From: Caldicellulosiruptor diazotrophicus
Lineage (GTDB): Bacteria > Bacillota > Thermoanaerobacteria > Caldicellulosiruptorales > Caldicellulosiruptoraceae
Reading direction: 5' to 3'
Assembly (NCBI RefSeq): GCF_017347585.1
Contig: NZ_AP024480.1
Coordinates: 1,262,001 to 1,326,000, forward strand
Length of the DNA: 64,000 nucleotides
Shown: piece by piece, positions 54,296-63,276 of the stretch
Layout of the letters: the number at the start of each line of letters is the position of its first letter
How positions within the stretch are numbered: the first letter of the stretch is position 1
Translations under genes and position numbers: made by a program
Notes under the pieces: generated by a model
Seen by the model: the letters and a program-made list of their open reading frames with translations, nothing else
The model's database searches: none
Told to the model about the DNA's origin: nothing

Positions 54296-54898
54296 TTATG
54301 CATTTGAAGAAGTCTCTTCTTTCTTCTCTTCTATCTCTGGCTCTTCTGTAATCTCGCTTATATCAATTACTGCAACAACCTCATCCAAGTCTTCTGTTAT
54401 TTTGATTCCCTCTGGAAGCTTTATATCTCTTAACTTTATAGCTGTTGGTTTTTCATACTCCATGAGGTTAATTACTAAATGTTCAGGAATATCCTTTGGA
54501 AGCCCTTCTATCTCTACTGTGTCCATCTGTCTTTGAAGCACAAGTCCTCTTGATTTTAAAATCTCTGCATTTTCAAATATAATAGGCACTTCAACATAAA
54601 TAGGCTTGTTTTCAGAAAGTATTTGAAAATCTACATGAATTATATTCCCTTTTGTATAATGTATCTGAACCTCTTTTATAAGAGCAGTTCTTTCTTTCCC
54701 ATCAATAAAAATCTTTATTTTACCAGCCAAACCTTTTTGATGATACAATTTTTCAAATTCTTTTTTAGAAACATAACCAGGAAGGCTCTTTATGTCATTA
54801 CCATATGCAACAGCAGGGATGTAACCTTCTTTTCTGAGTTTGTTTAAATTGCTCTTTGTAAACACGTCCCTTCTGTTGTAAACAAGTACTGGTTCCAT
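54296..54898 (-). CDS. rplY: 50S ribosomal protein L25 / general stress protein Ctc
   Basis: The 200 residues have an N-terminal L25 5S-rRNA-binding domain (VLVYNRRDVFTKSNLNKLRK, YIPAVAYG) and the TL5-type C-terminal domain (VYVEVPIIFENAEILKSRG, AIKLRDIKLPEGIKI) of the long Ctc form, with an acidic tail (EEPEIEEKKEE). The ATG at 54898 follows GGAGGTTATATCTTT; the frame opens at 54919. It stands as a single gene with its own promoter and terminator. Confidence 0.94.
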   Translation of the reverse strand: MEPVLVYNRRDVFTKSNLNKLRKEGYIPAVAYGNDIKSLPGYVSKKEFEKLYHQKGLAGKIKIFIDGKERTALIKEVQIHYTKGNIIHVDFQILSENKPIYVEVPIIFENAEILKSRGLVLQRQMDTVEIEGLPKDIPEHLVINLMEYEKPTAIKLRDIKLPEGIKITEDLDEVVAVIDISEITEEPEIEEKKEETSSNA

Positions 54899-54948
54899 AA
54901 AGATATAACCTCCCTTCACGTATTTTAAATTTTCGCATAGTATTATAT

Positions 54949-54978
54949 ATTATACACTATCTTAACTATGTCTGTCAT
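54949..54978 (-). promoter_or_regulatory. Candidate promoter of rplY
   Basis: On the minus strand ATGACA (54973-54978, inside the end of the YesL-type gene) and TATAAT (54949-54954) are 18 bp apart. A second TATAAT lies 7 bases downstream (54942-54947). About 45 bases remain to the rplY start. Confidence 0.55.
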
Positions 54979-55888
54979 CATCTTTGTTTGAAGAAAGTTC
55001 AGTATTTTCTTGACTTTCAAGCTGCTCTTCATTTTCCTTATGAGGATTAAGATATATCCCGAAGATGTAATTTGTATAAAAATTTTGAGTAAGCCCAATT
55101 ACACTCACCCATATTAAAGGATAAAGAAACAGCACTGGGATAAACCGTGTTACAAATAAAAGTAAGAAAGGAATTAACCATACAGTTACTAATAACAAAA
55201 ACATTCCAATAGTATGGGGAAGTTTTAAAATGGTGAAAATAAAAGCATTTTTATAAATGTGCCTTACTTTCAGGTTGTATGTTACCATCATAGGGTAAAT
55301 ATATATGTGCATCATGAAATAGACAAAAAGTGTGAAAACTAAAAAATATTTTATAATTCCTACACTTGGATATTTGAGACTTTGAATTGAATAAAATCGT
55401 ATAGCTACAGAAAATACCCACAGTATTAATAAGTCTATAATGAAACTAATTATTCCCTCTTTGAGATTCTTTTTTGTGTGCTCAAAAAAATCACTAGTAA
55501 CCCATGCATGTTCTTCTCTTGCAAAATTTCTCACAATATACGTGAAACCTGCAGTTGTTGGCCCTATACCAAACACCATAAATCCACTTAAAAGTGTCAA
55601 ACCAAAAGCTGTCATCAAAAAACCTTGTAACGACTGAATATCTTTTACATTTCCAGCTCCTTTTGTTGCAGACTGAATAATAGGAGCTAAATAATTGCCA
55701 ATTATAAAATAGAGCAATATTAGTATTGGTAGCGAGACAAGAAAGTATAAAATATTCAACCAACATAGTTTCCAGAACTTCCTTGTAAGCACTTCAAAAA
55801 ACACTATAAACTTTGATTTTGGAGGCTCATTTTCCGGTACACCCGGCCCAGGCTTTGTATAGTCAAAAAATCCAAAAAAACCTGCCAC
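54962..55888 (-). CDS. YesL-family (DUF624) membrane protein
   Basis: The 308-residue protein starts MAGFFGFFDYTKPGPGVP, typical of this family in Clostridia. It has about five or six membrane helices (around residues 44-66, 92-120, 160-180, 185-210, 225-250, 255-280) and an acidic, polar C-terminus. YesL-type proteins are often linked to sugar-uptake or polysaccharide-use loci; no function is proven. The start is a GTG, 15 bp downstream of carD. Confidence 0.85.
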   Translation of the reverse strand: MAGFFGFFDYTKPGPGVPENEPPKSKFIVFFEVLTRKFWKLCWLNILYFLVSLPILILLYFIIGNYLAPIIQSATKGAGNVKDIQSLQGFLMTAFGLTLLSGFMVFGIGPTTAGFTYIVRNFAREEHAWVTSDFFEHTKKNLKEGIISFIIDLLILWVFSVAIRFYSIQSLKYPSVGIIKYFLVFTLFVYFMMHIYIYPMMVTYNLKVRHIYKNAFIFTILKLPHTIGMFLLLVTVWLIPFLLLFVTRFIPVLFLYPLIWVSVIGLTQNFYTNYIFGIYLNPHKENEEQLESQENTELSSNKDDDRHS

Positions 55889-55903
55889 TATAAAACTTCC
55901 CCC

Positions 55904-56410
55904 TTACTCTGCCGTTTCAAGCTCAAATAAAATACTGTCAACCATTCTCTCAACTTCTTCCATGTCAAGACCTTTTGCAAGTCCAAGCTCACTTACTAAA
56001 ATTTGTTTTGCAGTGTTGAACATCATCTTTTCATTTGTTGAAAGTCCTTTTAATTTTTCTCTCATTGCAAGCATCTTTAAAACCTCTACCACACAGTAAA
56101 TATTCCCGCTCTTCAGTTTTTGCTGATTTTCTCTTATTCGTTTATTATAATTTCCACATCCATTTATATCAACTTTAAAACTGTTGTCTTTCAAAAGCTC
56201 AAATACTCTGTTTGCTTCCTCTTCAGAAATAACATTCCGAATACCAATCTCTGATGCGCTTTTGACAGGAACTAATACCTTCATTCCATTGTAAAGTATC
56301 TTCAGCACATAATATTTCTGAACACTATCTAAGACCTTCTCCTCAACTATCTCAACTATCCTGCCTGCTCCATGCAAAGGGTGTATTATAGTATCTCCCA
56401 CCTTATACAT
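55904..56410 (-). CDS. CarD-family transcriptional regulator
   Basis: The 168 residues have an N-terminal RNA-polymerase-interacting Tudor-like domain (MYKVGDTIIHPLHGAGRIVEI, YYVLKILYNGMKVLVPV) and a helical C-terminal domain with GNIYCVVEVLKMLAMREK. CarD binds the beta subunit and stabilises open promoter complexes. I start at the ATG at 56410, behind GGGGTGG; an in-frame ATG at 56425 precedes the ribosome site. It has its own strong promoter. Confidence 0.92.
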   Translation of the reverse strand: MYKVGDTIIHPLHGAGRIVEIVEEKVLDSVQKYYVLKILYNGMKVLVPVKSASEIGIRNVISEEEANRVFELLKDNSFKVDINGCGNYNKRIRENQQKLKSGNIYCVVEVLKMLAMREKLKGLSTNEKMMFNTAKQILVSELGLAKGLDMEEVERMVDSILFELETAE

Positions 56411-56454
56411 TCTTTGCCACCCCATGCTATCTTACAATAACTTTACATAAATAA

Positions 56455-56483
56455 AGTATATCCAATTTAAAAACTTTTGTCAA
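56455..56483 (-). promoter_or_regulatory. Promoter of carD
   Basis: On the minus strand a perfect TTGACA (56478-56483) and TATACT (56455-56460) are separated by exactly 17 bp, 45 bases upstream of the carD start. Confidence 0.8.
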
Positions 56484-56492
56484 AAATTCTTC

Positions 56493-57830
56493 CTATCTGA
56501 CCTCATTGTAGACATTTGTATTTACATCTGAGTCTGTAGATGGCAATGAATTACTTTGGTGTGATAAAGTTTGCCCTTGATTTTTGTAAAAGCTATCTTG
56601 AGAATTTTCTGGTGGCAAAGTTTGCTGATCCTCCAGTGCTTGCAAAGTTTGCTGAGTCTTAGCAGTAGTATCCCCATTTGAAGAATTATCCGAATTTTTT
56701 GCTGGCAAAGAAATATCAACTGAACTTTTTTGCTGACCTTGTTCTTCTGTTGTTTTCTGGTGTTTCTGAACTGCAATCTGTAAATTATTCCCAACAGATT
56801 TCTGTGAAGAATTACTGGTTTTATGTTTTACAACCTTCTGTACATATTTAAATTTTTCAGGAAGCTGAAGGTCTATCTCAATGTCATAGCCAAGTAAGTC
56901 CTTTACAAGCTTTTTTATCCCCTCATAGTCCGGTTTCCAGTAACTCACTCCCGCATAGTTAAAATAAGTGCCAGGAATACTCTCAAATACAATGTTTTCT
57001 TTGTTCATTCCTTGGGCAAAATAAGCAAGCGATGTCACCTGCTGAAAAGAAAGATTGGTAAAAAAGTGTTTTCTTATCTTCCAATATATTTCCGGTAGTT
57101 TTATTATTTTATTACTTTCTTTGAGCTGCTGAAAAACCGAAAGAATCAGCTCTTTATCTCTTTTTATTCTGTCTATATCACCCCCAGGAGTCTTTCTCCA
57201 AAGAGCGTAATAAAGAGTTTCTATCCCATTCAGTTTCTGATATCCTGGTTTTAAATCAATGTCTACCCACTTGGTCTTTACCCTAACAGGTACCTCAACA
57301 TTGACATAAACACCACCTAATATATTTACAACCTTTCTTATTGCATCAAGGTCAAATCCGATGTAATAATCTACTGGCATCCCACCTAAGAGCTTACTTA
57401 CAGTTTCCATAGTATATATAAAACCCTCTTTTTTCTCTCCTCCTCCATAACCAAATGCACTATTAATCTTGTCCCATTTTTCAATTTTGTATATTTGTGT
57501 AAGCGTATCTCTTGGAATAGAAATTCCTCTAACTTTTTTGTCTTTGAAATTAATATTTACAAACAAAATTGTGTCTGTTCGATGCATATCGTACACTGTT
57601 CTATTGCTTGCCTTATCAAGTCCAACAATCAAGATGTTTATACTATTGTTATCAAAAGGATATTTTAGTGAAGGGTTTTTCGATACCTGTAATTTTTTCG
57701 TAAAAACCTTCTCAATATGCCTTGCATCAATAACAAAAACCTTGTAAACATACCCAGCCACAGCTATGCATATAACCAAAATCGAAGCTATAATAGAAAT
57801 TATAATCTTCTTTTTCTTTGTCCTATCCAT
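56493..57830 (-). CDS. LytR-CpsA-Psr (LCP) family protein with Ser/Gln-rich tail
   Basis: The 445 residues have an N-terminal membrane helix (about 7-29, with IIISIIASILVICIAVAGYVY), an LCP domain (INILIVGLDKASNRTVYDMH, GISIPRDTLTQIY and the ETLYYALWRKTPGGDIDRIKRD segment) and, from about residue 340, a low-complexity tail rich in Ser, Gln, Thr and Asn. The tail probably spans the wall. It lies 31 bp downstream of the glycosyltransferase at the end of the polysaccharide cluster, so it may attach that polymer to peptidoglycan; this is inferred. Confidence 0.9.
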   Translation of the reverse strand: MDRTKKKKIIISIIASILVICIAVAGYVYKVFVIDARHIEKVFTKKLQVSKNPSLKYPFDNNSINILIVGLDKASNRTVYDMHRTDTILFVNINFKDKKVRGISIPRDTLTQIYKIEKWDKINSAFGYGGGEKKEGFIYTMETVSKLLGGMPVDYYIGFDLDAIRKVVNILGGVYVNVEVPVRVKTKWVDIDLKPGYQKLNGIETLYYALWRKTPGGDIDRIKRDKELILSVFQQLKESNKIIKLPEIYWKIRKHFFTNLSFQQVTSLAYFAQGMNKENIVFESIPGTYFNYAGVSYWKPDYEGIKKLVKDLLGYDIEIDLQLPEKFKYVQKVVKHKTSNSSQKSVGNNLQIAVQKHQKTTEEQGQQKSSVDISLPAKNSDNSSNGDTTAKTQQTLQALEDQQTLPPENSQDSFYKNQGQTLSHQSNSLPSTDSDVNTNVYNEVR

Positions 57831-57861
57831 ACCAATCTTGTTTCCCCTTTCCCCGCACTTT

Positions 57862-58962
57862 TCAATAGCCTATAATTCTCTCATAAAATTGAAAAAGTTT
57901 CTCTTCTTCCTTTGTCCAATTGTATTTTTCTATAAATGCCTTGTAACCATTTAAGCCTTTTTTTACTATCTGGTCTCTGTTGTTGTAAAAAAATAATATA
58001 GCATTTTTAATATCCTGGATATCTGTAGGATCAACTAAAACTCCACAATCTGATTCTTCAATTATCTTTTTCCAAAGTTCAAAGTTAGAAGCAACCACAG
58101 CTACCTTTGCAGCCATGTATTCAAAAAGCTTCAAAGGAAGTGAGTTTTTATACCGTAAAAGTGGTAAAAGAGTTACAAACCCAACATGAGCACTTTTTAG
58201 AATTTGTGGAACATCTTTTTTAGGTACTCTTCCCCATATCCTTATTCTTTCATCCTCGTATTTCTTTATCTCTTCAAAGTATTTCTGATTTTCAGCAGGA
58301 CCAATAATGTCTAATCTTATGTCAAGTTCATACAAACTTTTTACGGCCAAAATCAAGTTTGTTATTCCTCTGCTTTGCGAAACGCTTCCTATATACACAA
58401 GGTTTAGGGTTCCATCAATAGCAACATCTTTTTCAATAAAAAATGAATCATAAATAGGATAATTTTTGATAATTACTTTATTTTTGCAATTAAATTTTAA
58501 ATATATATCTTCTGTAACAGTTATAACACCATCCAAAAGTTTACTTACAGTTTTTTCCAAGAAATTAAAAAAAATTGAGAATACTGTTGAAAATGGCTCT
58601 GGAAAATATCTTCTATCTCTAAATGCCAAAGGATAGTCCTCATGTACGTCATATATTACTTTTTTTCTTAAAAAGAATTTAAAGTATAAAGACAAAATCA
58701 AGAGATCAGGATCATGAAAGTGAATAATGTCGGGTTTAAATTTATTTATTATCCTTATGATTTTTAAATAATTTTTATATCTCCTTGTTCGTGGCAATTT
58801 AAGAAGTCCAAAAATCTTTATCCCATCAACTTCAAAATATTCCTTGTCTGCAACAGCACATAGAGCTGTTTCATATTTTTTCGAAAGACTTTTTGTTATT
58901 TTGTTTAACACTCTTTCATCATCCCATGGATGAGCAGATGATAAAACCAATACCTTTTTCAA
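57862..58962 (-). CDS. Group 1/family 4 glycosyltransferase
   Basis: A GT-B-fold enzyme of 366 residues: an N-terminal acceptor domain (VLVLSSAHPWDDERVLNKI, IIHFHDPDLLILSLYF) and a C-terminal nucleotide-sugar domain with NLVYIGSVSQSRGITNLILAV, IWGRVPKKDVPQIL and the LPLKLFEYMAAKVAVVAS motif with the expected glutamate. Retaining sugar transfer during polysaccharide assembly is likely; donor and acceptor are unknown. The TTG start overlaps the upstream gene by 4 bases. Confidence 0.9.
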   Translation of the reverse strand: MKKVLVLSSAHPWDDERVLNKITKSLSKKYETALCAVADKEYFEVDGIKIFGLLKLPRTRRYKNYLKIIRIINKFKPDIIHFHDPDLLILSLYFKFFLRKKVIYDVHEDYPLAFRDRRYFPEPFSTVFSIFFNFLEKTVSKLLDGVITVTEDIYLKFNCKNKVIIKNYPIYDSFFIEKDVAIDGTLNLVYIGSVSQSRGITNLILAVKSLYELDIRLDIIGPAENQKYFEEIKKYEDERIRIWGRVPKKDVPQILKSAHVGFVTLLPLLRYKNSLPLKLFEYMAAKVAVVASNFELWKKIIEESDCGVLVDPTDIQDIKNAILFFYNNRDQIVKKGLNGYKAFIEKYNWTKEEEKLFQFYERIIGY

Positions 58963-60248
58963 ACCTTAGACTCTCCTTTTTCTTCTCTTGATTTTTCTAA
59001 AACAAAAACCGAAAGCGCAAATACAAACCACATTACCCTCATCTCAATCATCTTCGATGAACTTATACTTGATATAAAAAATGCAGAAATAGAGCTCGTT
59101 AAAGAGACTGCAGGCATACTTAAAAAAACATTTTCCATTTTTATCTTGATAAGATTATAAATCAAGTAAAATATCCAAATGAGATACAAGATAAATATTA
59201 ATATGCCATAACATACAAGAATATCCAATAACCAATTATGAAGTTCAACATTTATAGTATACTGTTTTACCTTTTCCATCAAAATCCTGCTGTTGCCCGA
59301 ACCAACTCCAAAAAAGAAGTAGTCATACAAAAACGAAAGACCATATACAATCAAAAGTTCACGCCGCACATTAGAAGAAAGAGAAGTCTTTGAGAAATCA
59401 GCAAGCGAAGAAATCTGAATTTTTATCATTTCAACTGCCTTATTAAACGTTCCAAAATCCAGTCTAAAACCTATTATAAGCATCAAAAAAACTAAAAATA
59501 TAGCTCCGTACTGCAGAAGACTCTTTTTCTGGTCTTTACCAGCCAAAAGAAAATAAACAATCAAAGCTATTAAAAATCCTATGTAATTTGCTCTACTTGT
59601 GGTAGATATCAAAAGTGGAATATTCAAAACAGCACCTAAAATAGCTACCCACTTTTTGAAAAAATTCTTTCTACATTTATTTATCGCAACAGCTAAAATA
59701 AAAGGCAAATATAAAACCAAATAAGTCGCAAAATCGTTTGGATTTGCAAAAAAGGTTGAAGGAGTTCTATGAAGATTGTATAAAGGTACCTTAGATGTCC
59801 ACAAATGTTTGTCAGTCACTACTTCAAAATAGCCTACAGTAAGATGGATAATAAATGAAATCAAAATTATATTTTCAAGAACATCCCATCTAAGATATTT
59901 TGCGTAATACATGAATATTAGAATCAAAAATATATTGAAAGTTAAAAAAACTTGGTCTCTTGCTGCACTTTTTACATCCTGAGCCCATAAAAAACTTAAA
60001 AGTGAGTAGGCACACCACCCTATTAGAAAAAAAGCCGAAAAGTTAAGAAAACTCTTAAGATTAATCCCATTTAACATCAAGTCGATAAAAATGAAAAAAA
60101 ACAAAAATGCCAAAAATATTCTATATGCAAAAAGGTAACTTAGCTTTGGATATGCAAGAGTACTTCCAAAAAAACCACTAAAAAAAGTCAAGTACAAAAT
60201 AGCTGGAATAACCCGCTGCTTCAATCTAACTCTAAATGCATTCTCCAT
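58959..60248 (-). CDS. O-antigen polymerase/ligase-type membrane protein (second of two)
   Basis: The 429-residue protein has 10-12 membrane helices and a large external loop near residues 250-330 followed by the family-typical VGSGNSRILMEKVKQY and ELHNWLLDILVCYGI segment (the Wzy_C/WaaL region with its histidine). Such proteins polymerise or transfer lipid-linked glycans outside the membrane. It overlaps the first O-antigen protein by 17 bases and has a good ribosome site (GGAGATCTTTAG) inside that gene. Confidence 0.87.
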   Translation of the reverse strand: MENAFRVRLKQRVIPAILYLTFFSGFFGSTLAYPKLSYLFAYRIFLAFLFFFIFIDLMLNGINLKSFLNFSAFFLIGWCAYSLLSFLWAQDVKSAARDQVFLTFNIFLILIFMYYAKYLRWDVLENIILISFIIHLTVGYFEVVTDKHLWTSKVPLYNLHRTPSTFFANPNDFATYLVLYLPFILAVAINKCRKNFFKKWVAILGAVLNIPLLISTTSRANYIGFLIALIVYFLLAGKDQKKSLLQYGAIFLVFLMLIIGFRLDFGTFNKAVEMIKIQISSLADFSKTSLSSNVRRELLIVYGLSFLYDYFFFGVGSGNSRILMEKVKQYTINVELHNWLLDILVCYGILIFILYLIWIFYLIYNLIKIKMENVFLSMPAVSLTSSISAFFISSISSSKMIEMRVMWFVFALSVFVLEKSREEKGESKV

Positions 60249-61422
60249 CTAAAGATCTCCACCTTCTTAATCTGTAAATAGGTAAGAAAAGATAATATGT
60301 ATATAGCATATTAATAAATAGCATTCTACTATTTGTAATTTCAGCCATATCAAACATCTGAAAAATGGTTATAAGAATAAACCCAATAAGAATATTTCTA
60401 TCATATTCCTCTTTGTGTTTAAAAAAATTATATGCAGAAAGAAAAACCGAAAAATAAACTATAAAAACTAAAATCATATATCCTATTATACCATATTCAA
60501 TAAGTGCATTTAAAAACAAATTGTGGGCCGAGTGAAGGGCAACTATACCGGGCGCTTTTAACCTTCTAAAAAATAGCTCAAATTGACCTGCGCCAATTCC
60601 TGTAAACAAACTTCTGTGTGAAAAATATCTCAAAACAAATTCAATTAAAAAAATCCTCTGCCCAACAGCTGTTTTAGTATTTGTTATATCCCTCATGTTT
60701 GGAACTCTATAGAGAATCTTCGGAAGAAAAACAGTCAATATACCAGCTGTTGCTAAGAAAAACTTTAAGATATTTTTTTTAATAAGGTTAATATTTATAA
60801 GAAAAAGTTCGAATATATACAAAACAAAACCTGTCCTTGAACCTGAAAGTAAGATTTCAATAAAAATCAAAAGTGATACTACAAATTTAGACCTTTCATC
60901 TTTCAATTTATTTATAACAAGTGGATACATCATAACTAAAAAAAACGCAAATGTGTTTGGATTAAAAAAGATTGAAACTGTTCTCTCTCTAAAAGTTTTG
61001 AAAACTATATAATATAAAAACTCAAATATACAGACAAATGAGGCAATTATCAGCAGTAATAGGCACATTTCCTCGATTTTTCTAATAAAATCTTCGTTGC
61101 ATGAAATGAGTAAGATATAAAATAATGCTGGTAATACAAAAGCATTTAATATACCTATAATAGCCTTGTGCTTATCTAAACTTATATTTAGTAACAACAA
61201 AGAAATTAATGTAAGGCTTGCATAGAAAAATAATGGAATAAAATTTAAAATATTGAACATAATTTTAGGTTTATAGACATAAAATGAGATAAAAAATAAT
61301 ACTACAAAAAACAAATATACAGGAATATATGAATACCTAACAAACTGTAAAGTAATAACAGCGCTAACAGCAAGTAACAATTCGTACTTATTGGTTTTCA
61401 AGTAACTGATCAACTGGTACAT
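60232..61422 (-). CDS. O-antigen polymerase/ligase-type membrane protein (first of two)
   Basis: The 396 residues contain 10-11 hydrophobic segments and the Wzy_C/WaaL signature GIGAGQFELFFRRLKAPG followed by ALHSAHNLFLNALIEYG, with the conserved histidine. The start is the ATG at 61422, behind GGGAGATAAAAG, inside the last 35 bases of the acetyltransferase gene. Two such proteins in tandem suggest one polymerase and one ligase, or two glycans. Confidence 0.87.
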   Translation of the reverse strand: MYQLISYLKTNKYELLLAVSAVITLQFVRYSYIPVYLFFVVLFFISFYVYKPKIMFNILNFIPLFFYASLTLISLLLLNISLDKHKAIIGILNAFVLPALFYILLISCNEDFIRKIEEMCLLLLIIASFVCIFEFLYYIVFKTFRERTVSIFFNPNTFAFFLVMMYPLVINKLKDERSKFVVSLLIFIEILLSGSRTGFVLYIFELFLININLIKKNILKFFLATAGILTVFLPKILYRVPNMRDITNTKTAVGQRIFLIEFVLRYFSHRSLFTGIGAGQFELFFRRLKAPGIVALHSAHNLFLNALIEYGIIGYMILVFIVYFSVFLSAYNFFKHKEEYDRNILIGFILITIFQMFDMAEITNSRMLFINMLYTYYLFLPIYRLRRWRSLDGECI

Positions 61423-62128
61423 CTTTTATCTCCCTTGCAGGATTTCCCACAACAATCTTTCTCGGCATAACATCTTTTGTAACAACACTGCCAGCACCCA
61501 CAAATCCTTCTTCTCCTATCACTTTTCCAGGAAGCACAGTAGCATTTGCACCAATTCTACCACCTCGTTTCACTGTAACACCTTTGAAATATTTTGCCCT
61601 GTCCTTCCCTCTTCCCGCAAAATTGTCATTTGACGTCACAACACATGGTGCAATAAAAGCCCAATCTTCAATTGTTGAAAGTGCAGTAATATATGCATTT
61701 GTCTCTATTTTGCAATAACTTCCAATAGTTGTCTTGTTTTCTATGCAAACACCACGACCAATAATGGTGTACTCACCAACACTTACATCTTCTCTTACTG
61801 TCACAAGATCAGCTATAAAGACATAGTCTGAGATTACAGCACCTCTGTAGATTATGCTATTTGCTCCAATCTTGACGTTGTTACCTATTTTAGTGGGTGG
61901 AAGAACAATTTCTTCTGTGGTTTTGCTCGAAATAGCCTTTTGAGGAAATTTTCCTATAATTGTCCCATCAGAAATTTCAACATTGTTTCCTATAATGCTT
62001 CCTTTTTTTATAATTACGTTGTGACCAATTTTGCATCCGCTACCTATCTCAACATCATCTTCTATCACCACAAAATAGCCCATTTCAACGTCTTTTGATA
62101 TCTTTGCTTTCTCACTTATAAATCTCAT
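61388..62128 (-). CDS. Hexapeptide-repeat acetyltransferase (WbpD-like)
   Basis: The 246-residue left-handed beta-helix protein has many hexapeptide repeats (ISKDVEMGYFVVIEDDVEIG, IGNNVKIGANSIIY, RIGANATVLPGKVIGEEGFV) and a C-terminal VVGNPAREIKDV. It is longer at the N-terminus than most single-domain members and resembles WbpD-type N-acetyltransferases acting on UDP-amino-uronic acids. The start overlaps the oxidoreductase stop (ATGA). Substrate is inferred from the neighbours. Confidence 0.85.
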   Translation of the reverse strand: MRFISEKAKISKDVEMGYFVVIEDDVEIGSGCKIGHNVIIKKGSIIGNNVEISDGTIIGKFPQKAISSKTTEEIVLPPTKIGNNVKIGANSIIYRGAVISDYVFIADLVTVREDVSVGEYTIIGRGVCIENKTTIGSYCKIETNAYITALSTIEDWAFIAPCVVTSNDNFAGRGKDRAKYFKGVTVKRGGRIGANATVLPGKVIGEEGFVGAGSVVTKDVMPRKIVVGNPAREIKDVPVDQLLENQ

Positions 62129-63249
62129 CTTACCAACCTCTGCCTTTCATAAACCTTTTTCATATCCATTGTAGAAAAATTAGTAAGTGGTATTTTTATT
62201 GGTCTTTTCTCAATTGCAGACTTGTAAATACCCAGAATTATCTCTAAGGACTTTTTACCTTCCTCACCAGTAACCAGTGGATTTTGTCCACTTTTGATGG
62301 CTTCAATAACATTCTTGATAAAAGGGGTGTGGCCAAACCCATATACATTATCTGGATTTTCGGCAAACTTCTCTAAAGCCTCTTTTTCATCCTCATCAGG
62401 TACACGCCATACAACAATTTTGTTAACCGATGTACCACCAAGAACTGCAGTACCTGTTTGACCAAAAACACTGAGCGTCTCTTCTAAATTTGAAGGCCAA
62501 ACGCATGTTGTTCCTTCGACAACTCCTCTTGCTCCACTTTTAAATTTCAAAATAGCAAAACCTGTATCCTCTGCTTCAATCGGTCTTAAAAATGTTTCTA
62601 TATCACCATAAATCTCGTCAACTTCAGAACTTATTATCCATTGCAGAAGGTCAATGTTGTGGGTACATTGGTTCATAAGCGCACCACCATCTTGTTCCCA
62701 AGTACCTCTCCAACTATCATGTCTGTAGTATTCATCGTTCCTATTCCATCTGATACTTGCAACTGCATACAATAACTTACCAAATTTCCCACTATCTACA
62801 GCACTTTTAAGTTTTTGTACGCTTTTGTTAAACCTGTTTTGAAGACATACACTAAGTATCTTCTTTTTTTCTCTTGCTTTTTTAATCATCAAATCCGCAT
62901 CTTCTATTGAAAGTGCCATAGGCTTTTCTACAATCACATGCTTATTAAAATCCAAAGCAACAAGTGTCTGCTCAGCATGGCACCCACTGTATGTGGCTAT
63001 GTCAACTATGTCACATTCTTGTTCTTTTAACATCTTGATATAATCCGTGTATATAGGTATATCCTTTTTTATTTCAATTCCTTTGGTTGCAAGCAGTTCA
63101 TAATACTTTTGTCTTGTCCTCAAAGCTTTTTGGCTATCTAAGTCACAAAATCCCACAACCTCAAGTTGATCATAGTTGTTGGCATAAGCCTCAGCATGTT
63201 TAAATGATATCCTTCCACATCCAACAAGACAAATTTTTAGCTTCTCCAT
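62125..63249 (-). CDS. Gfo/Idh/MocA-family oxidoreductase (WbpB-like)
   Basis: The 374 residues have an N-terminal Rossmann fold (KICLVGCGRISFKHAEAY) with the conserved VEKPMAL motif (HVIVEKPMALSIEDAD) and a C-terminal alpha/beta domain with WEQDGGALMNQCTHNIDLLQ, which includes the histidine and aspartate of this family. Context with a nucleotide-sugar dehydrogenase and WbpD-like acetyltransferase suggests it oxidises C3 of a UDP-GlcNAc uronate. The ATG at 63249 follows GGAGG by 8 bases; the frame is open to 63264. Confidence 0.88.
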   Translation of the reverse strand: MEKLKICLVGCGRISFKHAEAYANNYDQLEVVGFCDLDSQKALRTRQKYYELLATKGIEIKKDIPIYTDYIKMLKEQECDIVDIATYSGCHAEQTLVALDFNKHVIVEKPMALSIEDADLMIKKAREKKKILSVCLQNRFNKSVQKLKSAVDSGKFGKLLYAVASIRWNRNDEYYRHDSWRGTWEQDGGALMNQCTHNIDLLQWIISSEVDEIYGDIETFLRPIEAEDTGFAILKFKSGARGVVEGTTCVWPSNLEETLSVFGQTGTAVLGGTSVNKIVVWRVPDEDEKEALEKFAENPDNVYGFGHTPFIKNVIEAIKSGQNPLVTGEEGKKSLEIILGIYKSAIEKRPIKIPLTNFSTMDMKKVYERQRLVR

Positions 63250-63276
63250 CAACAAATCCTCCACTATGCTAGATTT